From the NCBI GenBank assembly GCA_017410585.1, contig JAFQQM010000016.1, positions 1 through 64,000 on the forward strand: a stretch of 64,000 nucleotides of DNA, given 5' to 3'. Every line of letters starts with the position of its first letter. The first letter of the stretch is position 1. Position numbers and translations under genes: made by a program. Below, in pieces: positions 7,010-14,436 of the stretch. This DNA comes from Clostridia bacterium (GTDB lineage: Bacteria; Bacillota; Clostridia; Oscillospirales; Acutalibacteraceae). The notes below the pieces were generated by a model. That model saw only the letters and a list, made by a program, of their open reading frames with translations, was not told the DNA's origin and did not search any database.

Positions 7010-7806
7010 AACTGGAAAACGCCTTTGTGGTGCTGACCGGTGCCTCCGGCGGTATCGGTTTTTGCTTGGCGCAACAACTGATCACGCGGTATCATTGCCG
7101 CGTTATGGGCGTCGCGCGCGGTGCCGAAAAACTGCAACGCGCCGCCGAGCAACTGGGGGAGAACTTTACCCCGTTCGTCGGGGACGTCGGCCGAAAAGAG
7201 ACGTGGGAGTCGCTCTTTGCCGCGTTGCAAGGTCAACGGGTGGATCTGCTGATCCACTGCGCCGGTGTAATGCCGCCGTTTCAGCGTGCAGACACCCAGC
7301 CGTCAGTCTTGACCGAATCGGTGTTGCAGACCAATTTCCTTTCCGGCGTCTACGCTATTGAGACGCTGTTGCCGTTGCTGTCAGAGGGCGGCGGCATCGT
7401 CGAGATCGCCAGCGCCGCGGCGGTCACGCATCTGGCCGGTACCTCTGCTTATGCGGCATCCAAGGCGGCGTCGCTCGCGTATTTTAACGCCCTGCGGGAG
7501 GAAAGCCGCGGTAAACGGCAGGTGACGGTCATCTGTCCCGGTTTTGTCAAGACCGATCTGTTCCGCGATCACCACGGTCTGGATGCCAGCCGGCGTCTGC
7601 TGGATCTTATCGCCGCCTCGCCCGAAAAGACCGCCAAGCGCATTTTGCGCAAGGTGCGGCAGGGGAGAGGTTTTGCGGTGATGGGGTTCGACGGTCACTT
7701 GATGAGTCTGCTGTCCCGCCTTTGCCCGACCGCGGCACTGCGGCTGTGCCGCCGTGTGATGCAGGTGTCGCGTTTGCCGTTGTTTGCGGATATTTTCGCA
7801 GAATAG
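7006..7806 (+). CDS. Short-chain dehydrogenase/reductase
   Basis: NAD(P)-dependent oxidoreductase of 266 residues. The Rossmann nucleotide-binding motif TGASGGIG is at residues 11-18, the NAG-like strand appears as HCAGVM, and the active-site YAASK places Tyr149 and Lys153. The C-terminal 60 or so residues include a hydrophobic, Arg-rich segment as in SDRs that act on lipids or associate with membranes. The overlap with the lipase-like gene suggests shared lipid metabolism, for example handling of acyl or keto products. That is inference; substrate specificity is not visible. Confidence 0.9.
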   Translation: MKLENAFVVLTGASGGIGFCLAQQLITRYHCRVMGVARGAEKLQRAAEQLGENFTPFVGDVGRKETWESLFAALQGQRVDLLIHCAGVMPPFQRADTQPSVLTESVLQTNFLSGVYAIETLLPLLSEGGGIVEIASAAAVTHLAGTSAYAASKAASLAYFNALREESRGKRQVTVICPGFVKTDLFRDHHGLDASRRLLDLIAASPEKTAKRILRKVRQGRGFAVMGFDGHLMSLLSRLCPTAALRLCRRVMQVSRLPLFADIFAE

Positions 7807-7835
7807 GGCATACTTTACCATAAGGAGTGAATGCG

Positions 7836-8537
7836 ATGTTTTTTGATTGGACTTACGTTGTTTTGGTGTTGCCGGCGGTCATTTTGGCTATGTGGGCCAG
7901 CGCCCGTGTCAATTCCACCTACCGCCGCTACCGTACGCAACTGTCTGCACGCGGTATTACCGGCGCGCAAGCGGCGCGAATGGTGCTGGATGATAACGGC
8001 TTGCATCAGGTGCAGATCGAGCGGATCTCCGGCAATCTGACCGATCATTTTGATCCGACGGCGAACGTCGTGCGCCTTTCTGCCGACGTTTACGACAACA
8101 CGTCCAGTGCCGCCATCGGCATCGCTTGTCACGAAGTGGGGCACGCGATCCAACACGCGGTCGGTTATTTTCCCGTTAAGTTGCGTACCGCCATCGTCCC
8201 CATCACCAATTTCGGTTCCAAACTGGCGATGCCGCTGCTACTGCTTGGTCTGGTGCTCGCCGGCGTGGCGGAATATCTCATTGTCATCGCGTATATCGGC
8301 ATCTTGTGTTTTGCGCTGTCGACTGTGTTTCAACTGGTCACCCTTCCGACCGAATTCAACGCCAGCGCCCGTGCGATGGATTCCATCCGCCGTTGCAACC
8401 TGTTGTCGGAAGAGGAACTGCGCGGCACCCGCAAGGTGCTGACCGCCGCTGCGCTGACCTACGTGGCGGCGTTGGCGGTCTCGCTGACCCAGTTGCTGCG
8501 GTTACTGATCATTGTTGGTCGTCGCCGTCAACGTTAA
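7836..8537 (+). CDS. Zinc metallopeptidase, YugP family (membrane)
   Basis: Membrane-embedded zinc peptidase of the Zn_peptidase_2 (YugP) family; 233 residues is the usual length. An N-terminal membrane helix precedes a domain with HEVGH, giving zinc ligands His99 and His103 and catalytic Glu100. Two or three further hydrophobic segments follow, including a C-terminal one. The family motif around TEFNASARA is present and carries the likely third ligand Glu. The start is the ATG eight bases after AAGGAG; a GTG at 7827 overlaps that site. Physiological substrates of the family are largely unknown. It follows the SDR gene by 29 bases and may be cotranscribed. Confidence 0.92.
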   Translation: MFFDWTYVVLVLPAVILAMWASARVNSTYRRYRTQLSARGITGAQAARMVLDDNGLHQVQIERISGNLTDHFDPTANVVRLSADVYDNTSSAAIGIACHEVGHAIQHAVGYFPVKLRTAIVPITNFGSKLAMPLLLLGLVLAGVAEYLIVIAYIGILCFALSTVFQLVTLPTEFNASARAMDSIRRCNLLSEEELRGTRKVLTAAALTYVAALAVSLTQLLRLLIIVGRRRQR

Positions 8538-8672
8538 AATAAAGTCATACCTACTTTGTGCTATTGTCCCTTAAAACGGTAAAAAAGTCCATCTTCCTAA
8601 AAAATCACTACTTTTGCGGTCAAAATGTTAAAAAAACACTAAAAAATTTTTCTTAAAAAGTTTAAAAAAAGG

Positions 8673-8714
8673 CAAGCAATTTTGCTTGACATTTATTACA
8701 ATATTTACTAGGAA
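8673..8714 (+). promoter_or_regulatory. Candidate promoter and operator of cohesin gene 1
   Basis: The 233-base gap before the cohesin gene is very AT-rich. TTGACA at 8686-8691 with a 17-base spacer leads to a weak -10, TAGGAA, at 8709. An inverted repeat CAAGCAA/TTGCTTG (8673-8688, 2-base centre) overlaps the -35 box and could be an operator. I see no other feature in the gap. Confidence 0.5.
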
Positions 8715-8770
8715 TAGCCTATATCGAATTCCGGAAATTCATTGCTGTAAAGCAAGGGAGGAACCCTCGT

Positions 8771-9820
8771 ATGAAAAAGTTGATTTCGATTGCAGTTGTT
8801 GCCTTGTTGTTGATTGGTCTGCTGGCGATGCCCGTCAGCGCCGAGGGCGTTACTGTTGAAAACAAAAACAACGTTCAAGGGGAAGTGGGCGAGTCTATCG
8901 AAGTGAAGTTCTACGTCAACGACGCGGCTGACGTTGTCGGTGCGGTCGAAGGCACCATCACTTACGATGCCACGGTGCTGGATTATGTCGGCATTGCGCT
9001 GGCGGCGGATTTTGCCGCGCTGGGTAATCCGGTGGATGAACTGATCTACGTAGACGAGACCAAAGGCGAGATCCGCGTCTTGGGCATCTCCTCCGTTTTG
9101 GAAGGTGAAGTCGCTCCGGCCGCGGAGTGGTTTACGCTGACCTTCAACGTCATCGGCGGCGATGCCGGCGAGGATGTCGCTATCACGCTGTCTGACCTCA
9201 TCGCGTCGGACAAGACCGGCGAAAACGAAGTTGTGGCCACCGCTGTCAGCAGTTCGGTCAAGATCATCAAGCCGGAAGTTAACTACTACTCCACGATGGA
9301 CGGCGCGATCATCAAGACCGACGTCAACGTGCAGGGTCTGCGTTTCCAGACCTCCATCACCGATCTGTTCCCGACGGATGCGACCGAAATGGGTGTCATC
9401 ATGTTGCCGGCGGCGCTGGTCGAGGATGAACTGACGCTGGATACCCCGAATATCGCGGTGGCAAAACTTACCTCCGCGGATGCCGACTGGGCGTCTCTCG
9501 CGGCCGGTGAGGTCGTGTATGCCCGCCTGAGCGGTTCCACTATCAACGGCCGCGCGAACATCAAGATCGCCGCCCGTGCTTACGTCAAGGTTGGCGATAC
9601 GGTCATCTACAGCCATAACGATAACGATGCTACCTCCATTCTGGATGGCTCGGCGGTCAAGTCGGTCGCCGGCGTGGCGCAGTCCATTGCCACCGCCATC
9701 ATCGCCACCGGCGTGGACGGCGCGGCTGTTGCTGATCTGCTGGCTTTGGATAAACTTACCGATGCGCAGGTCAATACCTTGCTGACCTTCTGCACTGACA
9801 ACTGGGCGGCATTGGCGTAA
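8771..9820 (+). CDS. Secreted cohesin-domain protein 1
   Basis: Predicted secreted protein of 349 residues. A Sec signal peptide ends near AMPVSAEG. Residues 25-165 look like a cohesin module, with the strand pattern VGAVEGTITYDATVLDYVG and a later AEWFTLTFNV. Cohesins bind dockerins to assemble enzyme complexes outside the cell. Residues 170-349 form a second domain beginning GAIIKTD...GLRFQT, also found in the cohesin protein at 42222. No wall anchor or transmembrane tail is visible, so retention must be noncovalent or through partners. The start follows AAGGGAGG. A separate transcription unit for a small peptide follows 111 bases after the stop. The cohesin call rests on pattern similarity. 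Confidence 0.75.
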   Translation: MKKLISIAVVALLLIGLLAMPVSAEGVTVENKNNVQGEVGESIEVKFYVNDAADVVGAVEGTITYDATVLDYVGIALAADFAALGNPVDELIYVDETKGEIRVLGISSVLEGEVAPAAEWFTLTFNVIGGDAGEDVAITLSDLIASDKTGENEVVATAVSSSVKIIKPEVNYYSTMDGAIIKTDVNVQGLRFQTSITDLFPTDATEMGVIMLPAALVEDELTLDTPNIAVAKLTSADADWASLAAGEVVYARLSGSTINGRANIKIAARAYVKVGDTVIYSHNDNDATSILDGSAVKSVAGVAQSIATAIIATGVDGAAVADLLALDKLTDAQVNTLLTFCTDNWAALA

Positions 9821-9845
9821 TTGATAAAAAAAACACAAATAGTAG

Positions 9846-9874
9846 TTGACAAACGCAAAATAGTACAGTATAAT
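9846..9874 (+). promoter_or_regulatory. Perfect consensus promoter for small peptide 1
   Basis: TTGACA at 9846-9851, exactly 17 bases, then TATAAT at 9869-9874: both hexamers and the spacing match the sigma-A ideal. It sits between the cohesin stop and the peptide gene, so it serves only the peptide. The leader is about 50 bases. Confidence 0.9.
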
Positions 9875-9931
9875 GTGTAATGTATTAATTTGTATGATGC
9901 CAATGTCTGTTGGTGAGAGGAGATTGGAATT

Positions 9932-10057
9932 ATGAAAAAGGCTTATGAGATCCCGGAGATCGAACTTCACACCATTCCGGCTCTGCACACGATCGAGATC
10001 GGTGCCAGCTGGCCGTGGGGCGATATGGATCCGGACGAGACCGAGATCATCGGCTAA
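9932..10057 (+). CDS. Small acidic peptide 1 (Y-x-x-P-E family)
   Basis: A 41-residue peptide beginning MKKAYEIPEIEL, with A-L-H-T-I at 17-21 and an acidic, tryptophan-containing C-terminal half (SWPWGDMDPDE). AGGAG lies nine bases before the ATG. It has its own ideal promoter and terminator, strong evidence that it is a real, highly transcribed gene. It is paralogous to peptides at 43324 and 62052: all have Tyr, P-E-[ILV], Ala17 and Thr20. No signal peptide or membrane helix is visible. The Y-x-x-P-x-[ILV] pattern resembles the leader motif that lasso-peptide maturases recognise, but no maturation gene is in this window. Function unknown; a RiPP precursor, or an accessory to the adjacent secreted protein, are the main options. 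Confidence 0.75.
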   Translation: MKKAYEIPEIELHTIPALHTIEIGASWPWGDMDPDETEIIG

Positions 10058-10067
10058 TATGGGAATT

Positions 10068-10103
10068 AAAAGCGCTTTTGCTTTGGCAAAAGCGCTTTTT
10101 TTC
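10068..10103 (+). terminator. Terminator of small peptide 1
   Basis: AAAAGCGCTTTTGC pairs with GCAAAAGCGCTTTT around TTTG and is followed by more T residues. It closes a monocistronic unit of about 220 bases. Confidence 0.9.
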
Positions 10104-10120
10104 TTTTCTGCGGAAATCTC

Positions 10121-10149
10121 TTGCATTCGGCTGTCTACTGTGATAAAAT
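10121..10149 (+). promoter_or_regulatory. Promoter of the 10188 gene
   Basis: TTGCAT at 10121-10126, a 17-base spacer and TAAAAT at 10144-10149. Confidence 0.6.
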
Positions 10150-10187
10150 ATTAATAGAACGTATCGTTTGGATAAGGGGGGGCAACA

Positions 10188-10943
10188 ATGAGTAAAAGAA
10201 CTTTGATCGGGCAAAGTGTTGTTACCGCTGTTTTGGCGGTGTATCCGCTCTTTTTCATCGTTGGTGGCATTCGCTATCTGTCTGAAGGCTATTTGCCGGA
10301 ATGGCCGTTGTTGCTGATGCATTTTATTCTCCCACCGCTGTTGTACGGGCTGGCGGTATGGTTGATATGGACCCGTTGGCACCCGATGATCAAACTGCTG
10401 TTGGGGATTGCGTGGCTGGGATTGGTGTGGTTAGTGACGGTTTTTTCCTTTCTGCTTTTGCCGGCAGTCCGTTGGGAGCAAACCACCGGCGAAACGGCGT
10501 GGAAACGCTACGAGTCGATTCCCTGCGACGCCTTGTCTGCCCGTGCCGAAATGGGAGAACCACTGACGGTCGATCATTACCGCTACGTTTGCGAAGAAGC
10601 AATTTTCACCACCGAGAGCGACATTCTTTTTTGCCGCTATGACGAGGAACAATACGACGAACAATGCCGGCGTTTATCCGCTTTGCCGTATTATACTGAA
10701 CCGTTTTCTGTTGAGACGGAGTCAGAGCATATTAGCGTCTCTCCGGAAGCGTCTGTCAACGGTTACAGGTTCCGTGTCGTAGAGGACGAATCGCTCTATT
10801 TCCCCAAGTGTGTGCTTTTGATTGGCACCAACGACTCCACCGGCGTTATTCTTTATATCTACACCTGTGATTTGGATCTCGACTATATCAAGTCTCTGGA
10901 AGATCATATTGGCACCAGCGGTTTTTCCCGCCTTCCATCGTGA
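10188..10943 (+). CDS. Membrane protein of unknown function
   Basis: A 251-residue protein with three hydrophobic segments in the first 95 residues (roughly 8-30, 40-62, 68-92), then a soluble domain of about 155 residues. The soluble part is rich in acidic and aromatic residues, contains cysteines (CDALSAR, YVCEEA, FCRYDE) and ends with a strand-rich segment (VILYIYTCDLDLDYIKSLEDHI). I recognise no family. The start ATG follows AAGGGGGG. It has its own promoter and terminator and is flanked by the small-peptide unit and another small membrane protein. The orientation of the soluble domain cannot be read with confidence. Confidence 0.7.
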   Translation: MSKRTLIGQSVVTAVLAVYPLFFIVGGIRYLSEGYLPEWPLLLMHFILPPLLYGLAVWLIWTRWHPMIKLLLGIAWLGLVWLVTVFSFLLLPAVRWEQTTGETAWKRYESIPCDALSARAEMGEPLTVDHYRYVCEEAIFTTESDILFCRYDEEQYDEQCRRLSALPYYTEPFSVETESEHISVSPEASVNGYRFRVVEDESLYFPKCVLLIGTNDSTGVILYIYTCDLDLDYIKSLEDHIGTSGFSRLPS

Positions 10944-10949
10944 TAAACG

Positions 10950-10986
10950 AAGCCATCGCAAAGCCGATTTTGCGATGGCTTTTCTT
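10950..10986 (+). terminator. Terminator of the 10188 gene
   Basis: AAGCCATCGCAAA and TTTTGCGATGGCTT form a long stem followed by TTCTTTT. Confidence 0.85.
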
Positions 10987-11026
10987 TTCCCTTGTTCCGC
11001 AAATGTTGTCGGATGGGCGGTATCAC

Positions 11027-11056
11027 TTGACGGAGTGGGGGAAGGTGTGGTAGGAT
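11027..11056 (+). promoter_or_regulatory. Promoter of the 11080-12811 operon
   Basis: TTGACG at 11027-11032, an 18-base spacer and TAGGAT at 11051-11056, about 24 bases before the GTG start. Confidence 0.55.
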
Positions 11057-11079
11057 GAAAACGGAAGGGGGAAAGACTC

Positions 11080-11463
11080 GTGAAGCGTTTTTTAACAAAA
11101 GAAAATCTCATCGCCGCCGGTGTTGCCTGCGGTGTGACACTGTTGTTTTGTGTAGCGGCGATCTGGCATCTGCGCCACTTGACCGGCCTGATTGAAATGG
11201 ACGAGACCTTTACGGCCATTTTCTCCCAACTGGAGAATGCCCGTGTTCTGCCGCCGTGGTTGTTGTTGCTGACCTTGTCGGCGGCATCCGCCTTTGGTCT
11301 CAAATCCCTTTTCCGCCGCCATCAGACGGCCGCTGCTTTGTTGGGACTTTTTGTTCTTTTATTGCTGTTGGCGCTTGCCTTCCTGCTGTCGACGGTCAAC
11401 GGGATATTGGTTGCCGACGTGCTGTTTTCACTGGTGAACGTGCTGTTGAAGGGAGGCTTTTGA
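11080..11463 (+). CDS. Small membrane protein of unknown function
   Basis: A 127-residue protein starting at GTG behind a GGAAGGGGGAAAG site. Three hydrophobic segments are visible, near residues 10-28, 58-72 and 84-108, with a basic stretch (KSLFRRHQ) between the second and third that suggests a cytoplasmic loop. The short amphipathic C-terminus ends in a glycine-phenylalanine. I recognise no family. It ends one base before the ceramidase-like gene, whose ribosome binding site lies within it, so the two are translationally linked. Confidence 0.6.
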   Translation: MKRFLTKENLIAAGVACGVTLLFCVAAIWHLRHLTGLIEMDETFTAIFSQLENARVLPPWLLLLTLSAASAFGLKSLFRRHQTAAALLGLFVLLLLLALAFLLSTVNGILVADVLFSLVNVLLKGGF

Positions 11464-11464
11464 T

Positions 11465-12811
11465 ATGAAAAAGAGCCTTCGTTTGATCGCCGTTTTGAGC
11501 GCTTTTTGTTTACTGCTTTGCGGTTGCCGACCGGCAACCAAGCCGGAGCCGGACGACTTTTACACGGTTGGTTTCGGTTCGGTGGCACTCGCAGTTCCTG
11601 CTGACAGTGACCAACCGCTGTATATCGCCGGTTACCACGCCGGTCGGGAAATCACCGGTGTGTTGGATGAACAGCGTGCTTCCGCCGTGTGGTTGGAAAA
11701 CGGCGCCGCTTCGGTGCTGTTGATCTCGGTGGATTGTGTCGGTCTGGGGAGCGACACGGTCGCAACCATCCGCAAACGCATCGCCGCTGTTCCGGAACTC
11801 TCCCGCTGTGATAGTGTCAACGTGATCGCCACCCACACCCACGCCGGTATCGATACGCTGGGATTATGGGGGCCGATCGGCGTTGACGGCAAGAACGACG
11901 ATTTCACCCAAACGCTGATCGACGGTGTCGTTCAGGCGGCCAAAACAGCGTACGCCGACCGTACGGCGGGAACGCTTACCTACTCGGAGACCGAGACTGC
12001 CTTTTTGCAGGAGGATTCCCGCTATCCGAAACAGTATGATAAGAATATCTACCAACTGCGCTTTACGCCGTTTGACGGCGAACATAACGGGATCCGTATC
12101 TGGTCGTTTGCCGCCCACGCGGAAGCACTCCGCAGTGAAAACACGCAGGTATCTCGTGACTATCCCGGCGCTGTTTGCGACCTCATTACACAGCAGACGG
12201 GGGAGGACACGCTGTATCTGCCGGGTGCGATCGGCGGTCTGGTGATGACCCCCGTGCTGGTCGACCCATTCGATGCCGAAGCCAACCTGCAACGCACCGG
12301 CGAGCGCATTGCCACCGTAGCGATGCTCAAACCCGACCGCAGTCGTGAACTGGCGCCGTCGGTCAAGGTCTCTCGCGTCATCTTTGATACCCAACTGGAA
12401 AATACGCTGTTCCAATACTATCGCTTTCTGGGGATCTTGCAAAACGACGTCCGCTATACGCTGTTTGACGGCTATCGCCTGCAGACCGAACTGACCGTGT
12501 TGCAACTCGGTGACGTGACGTTGGCGCTTCTGCCGGGTGAAGTCTTCCCTGAACTGGTCAGCGGAACGGGGGAAGACCCCGCTTTGGCAGAACTCGCCGC
12601 GGCTGCCGGTATCGAGGACTTAGTGGTGATCGGTCTGGCCAACGACGAACTCGGCTATATTTTGCCGCCGAGCGTCTTTGTGACCGATCCCGCGTTGCCG
12701 TACGTTCACGAAGCGGAAGGCGACCACTATGAAGAGACCAATTCGGTCGGCCCGAAGGTGGCCGTCGATCTGGCCGAGGCATTTGAAAAAGCACTCAAAG
12801 CGATCGCATAA
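11465..12811 (+). CDS. Lipoprotein, neutral/alkaline ceramidase-like
   Basis: Predicted surface lipoprotein of 448 residues. The signal peptide ends in a LCGC lipobox with Cys21. The mature protein carries hallmarks of the neutral/alkaline non-lysosomal ceramidase superfamily: an N-terminal beta strand with GYHAGRE, the metal-binding ATHTHAGID segment, and a later FAAHAEALR. True ceramidases hydrolyse the amide of ceramide, but many bacterial homologues of this length have unproven substrates. Such lipoproteins in gut bacteria are sometimes annotated simply as neutral/alkaline non-lysosomal ceramidase N-terminal. The second, Ig-like domain of full ceramidases seems absent. It is coupled to the preceding small membrane protein and closed by a bidirectional terminator. 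Function at the lipid or glycan level remains uncertain. Confidence 0.8.
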   Translation: MKKSLRLIAVLSAFCLLLCGCRPATKPEPDDFYTVGFGSVALAVPADSDQPLYIAGYHAGREITGVLDEQRASAVWLENGAASVLLISVDCVGLGSDTVATIRKRIAAVPELSRCDSVNVIATHTHAGIDTLGLWGPIGVDGKNDDFTQTLIDGVVQAAKTAYADRTAGTLTYSETETAFLQEDSRYPKQYDKNIYQLRFTPFDGEHNGIRIWSFAAHAEALRSENTQVSRDYPGAVCDLITQQTGEDTLYLPGAIGGLVMTPVLVDPFDAEANLQRTGERIATVAMLKPDRSRELAPSVKVSRVIFDTQLENTLFQYYRFLGILQNDVRYTLFDGYRLQTELTVLQLGDVTLALLPGEVFPELVSGTGEDPALAELAAAAGIEDLVVIGLANDELGYILPPSVFVTDPALPYVHEAEGDHYEETNSVGPKVAVDLAEAFEKALKAIA

Positions 12812-12845
12812 AAAAATCCTTCGGGTCGCACCCGAAGGATTTTTG
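12811..12845. terminator. Bidirectional terminator
   Basis: AAAATCCTTCGGGT and ACCCGAAGGATTTT form a 14-bp stem around CGC between two convergent genes; A and T runs flank both sides. Confidence 0.9.
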
Positions 12846-12848
12846 GCG

Positions 12849-13040
12849 TTAGACAAACAGCGGACAACCTTGATTTTTAAACTGCTCGATCTTTTTGTCG
12901 ATGATCGCCGGCTCCACCTTCAGCCGCTCGGCTAAACAGTCGCGGCATAACAAAATGCGGCCATCCCGCCCCATCAAACGAAGCGAGATACCGATCTCGT
13001 TGGTGGTTAAGTTGTTATCGCATTGCTGACAGCGGCTCAC
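12849..13040 (-). CDS. Small zinc-ribbon-like protein
   Basis: A 63-residue soluble protein with two cysteine pairs, CQQC at residues 4-7 and CRDC at 32-35, an arrangement that can bind one zinc ion. A short helical tail (IIDKKIEQFKNQGCPLF) follows. Similar proteins of about 60 residues, with the pattern CxxC...ExGxxxK/R...CxxCLAxxL and a Cys-x-x-Phe end, are common in Clostridia and uncharacterised. The start is the GTG behind AAAGGGTGATTGCC on the minus strand; an extended frame reaching 13307 has no support and would overlap the GH27 gene. Its promoter is at 13063-13091. A DNA-, RNA- or protein-binding role is likely but unproven. Confidence 0.75.
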   Translation of the reverse strand: MSRCQQCDNNLTTNEIGISLRLMGRDGRILLCRDCLAERLKVEPAIIDKKIEQFKNQGCPLFV

Positions 13041-13062
13041 GGCAATCACCCTTTCTGTTGGC

Positions 13063-13091
13063 AGTATACCATATTTTTCGGCAAACTGCAA
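13063..13091 (-). promoter_or_regulatory. Promoter of the zinc-ribbon gene
   Basis: On the minus strand TTGCAG (13086-13091), a 17-base spacer and TATACT (13063-13068) lie 22 bases upstream of the GTG start. Confidence 0.7.
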
Positions 13092-13114
13092 CGGCGGCGT
13101 TCTGTATTTTTGAA

Positions 13115-13166
13115 AAAACAACAATTTTGTATAAGAAAACAACAAAAGTGAAATTTGTGCAACAAA
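13115..13166 (+). promoter_or_regulatory. CAACAA direct repeats, possible AraC-type sites
   Basis: CAACAA occurs at 13119, 13140 and 13160, the first two inside identical AAAACAACAA decamers exactly 21 bases apart and the third 20 bases further on. Spacing of about two helical turns is typical of direct-repeat half-sites bound by AraC-family dimers. They end just upstream of the GH27 -35 box, an activator position. The AraC regulator at 16543 is a candidate binder. Confidence 0.45.
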
Positions 13167-13172
13167 GCCCCA

Positions 13173-13201
13173 TTGCACAGCCCGTTTGATTTCGCTATAA
13201 T
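13173..13201 (+). promoter_or_regulatory. Promoter of the alpha-galactosidase gene
   Basis: TTGCAC at 13173-13178, a 17-base spacer and TATAAT at 13196-13201. Confidence 0.7.
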
Positions 13202-13245
13202 AATATTGATATACTGCATCCGTATGCAAAAAAAGGAGAACCGTT

Positions 13246-14391
13246 ATGTTGCAACATACCCCCCCGATGGGCTGGAATACTTGGAATACCTTTGGTCTTT
13301 CGATCAATGAGCAGTTGATTTTGGAATCGGCAAAGACGATGATCGAGACCGGCCTATGTGAAGCCGGTTATAACTACATCGTTATCGACGATGGCTGGCA
13401 ACTCCCGCAACGCGATGAAAACGGTCGCCTTGTTGCCGATCCGGAAAAGTTCCCGCGCGGTATCCGTGCGTTGGCGGATGATCTCCACGCGATGGGATTG
13501 AAACTTGGTATCTACTCCTGTGCCGGTCATCTGACCTGCGGCGGCTATCCGGGCAGCAATTCGTATGAGTTTGAGGATGCCGAGACCTTTGCCGATTGGC
13601 ACATCGATTTCTTGAAATACGATTACTGCTACAAACCGCAACGTGAGCCGGGCGATCAATTGTATCTCCGTATGGCAACGGCGCTGGCCAACTGTGGCCG
13701 CGATATCCTGCTGTCGGCTTGTTCTTGGGGCGCGGACGATACCGCTTTGTGGATCAAGTCTACCGGCGCGCATTGCTGGCGCTCGACGGTGGATATCAAC
13801 GACTCGTGGGAGTCGATCTGCCGCTTGGCTAAGGAGCAGAAGGAACTGCAAAAATACAACGGTCTCGGTTGCTTCAACGATATGGATATGTTGGTAGTCG
13901 GTATGAACGGCCAAGGCAACGTCGGTCTCGGCGGATGCAGTTACATCCAGTACCGCACCCACTTCTCGCTGTGGGCGTTTCTCGGTTCTCCGCTCATGAT
14001 CGGTTGCGATATCCGTTCGATGACGCCGGAGACCGCCGCGATCCTCAAAAACCGTGAGTTGATCGCCATCAATCAAGATCCGGCTTATCGCCAGCCGTTC
14101 TCTATCGGCGGCAGTTTCAACTTTGAATGCGGCGATAACGCCGAAAGTTTCGTCTGGGCGAAACTGTTGGAAAACGGCGATTTCGCCATCGGTTGCTTCA
14201 ACTTCAGCGACAGCCCGCGTAATATGTATTTCACCCTCTCCGACCTGTCGCTGGCGCGCTTCTGCGGTCGCAAACTGGTGATGACCGATCTGTGGACCGG
14301 TGAGACCTGCGAGACGGTGGATGCCCGCTTTATGACCAAAGTGGACGCCTGCGATTGCCGCGTGTACCGCGCCAAGATCGTTAAGGAATGA
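13246..14391 (+). CDS. Alpha-galactosidase-like glycosidase, GH27
   Basis: Retaining GH27 enzyme of 381 residues that removes alpha-linked terminal galactose (some members act on beta-L-arabinopyranose). The N-terminus PPMGWNTWNTF is the family hallmark. The nucleophile is Asp126 in FLKYDYC. The acid/base is Asp183 in RSTVDINDSW, by alignment with the human enzyme's RNFADIDDSW. The TIM barrel is followed by a C-terminal beta domain of about 90 residues. There is no signal peptide, so it works in the cytoplasm on imported oligosaccharides. The start ATG follows AAAAGGAG. It sits next to a GH78-like gene and the AraC regulator, which places it in the glycan locus. It has its own promoter, possible activator sites and a terminator. 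Confidence 0.93.
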   Translation: MLQHTPPMGWNTWNTFGLSINEQLILESAKTMIETGLCEAGYNYIVIDDGWQLPQRDENGRLVADPEKFPRGIRALADDLHAMGLKLGIYSCAGHLTCGGYPGSNSYEFEDAETFADWHIDFLKYDYCYKPQREPGDQLYLRMATALANCGRDILLSACSWGADDTALWIKSTGAHCWRSTVDINDSWESICRLAKEQKELQKYNGLGCFNDMDMLVVGMNGQGNVGLGGCSYIQYRTHFSLWAFLGSPLMIGCDIRSMTPETAAILKNRELIAINQDPAYRQPFSIGGSFNFECGDNAESFVWAKLLENGDFAIGCFNFSDSPRNMYFTLSDLSLARFCGRKLVMTDLWTGETCETVDARFMTKVDACDCRVYRAKIVKE

Positions 14392-14402
14392 TCGGTAAAA
14401 TA

Positions 14403-14435
14403 AAATCCCTCGGACGTTTTGTCCGAGGGATTTTT
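14403..14435. terminator. Bidirectional terminator between GH27 and GH78-like genes
   Basis: AAATCCCTCGGAC and GTCCGAGGGATTT form a 13-bp stem followed by TT on the plus strand and by A/T-rich sequence on the minus side. It lies between convergent genes. Confidence 0.85.
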
Positions 14436-14436
14436 C

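Noticed and set aside
12849-13307. Longer version of the zinc-ribbon gene reaching 13307
   Set aside because: It would overlap the GH27 start and both divergent promoters; the compact GTG start with a ribosome site is better.
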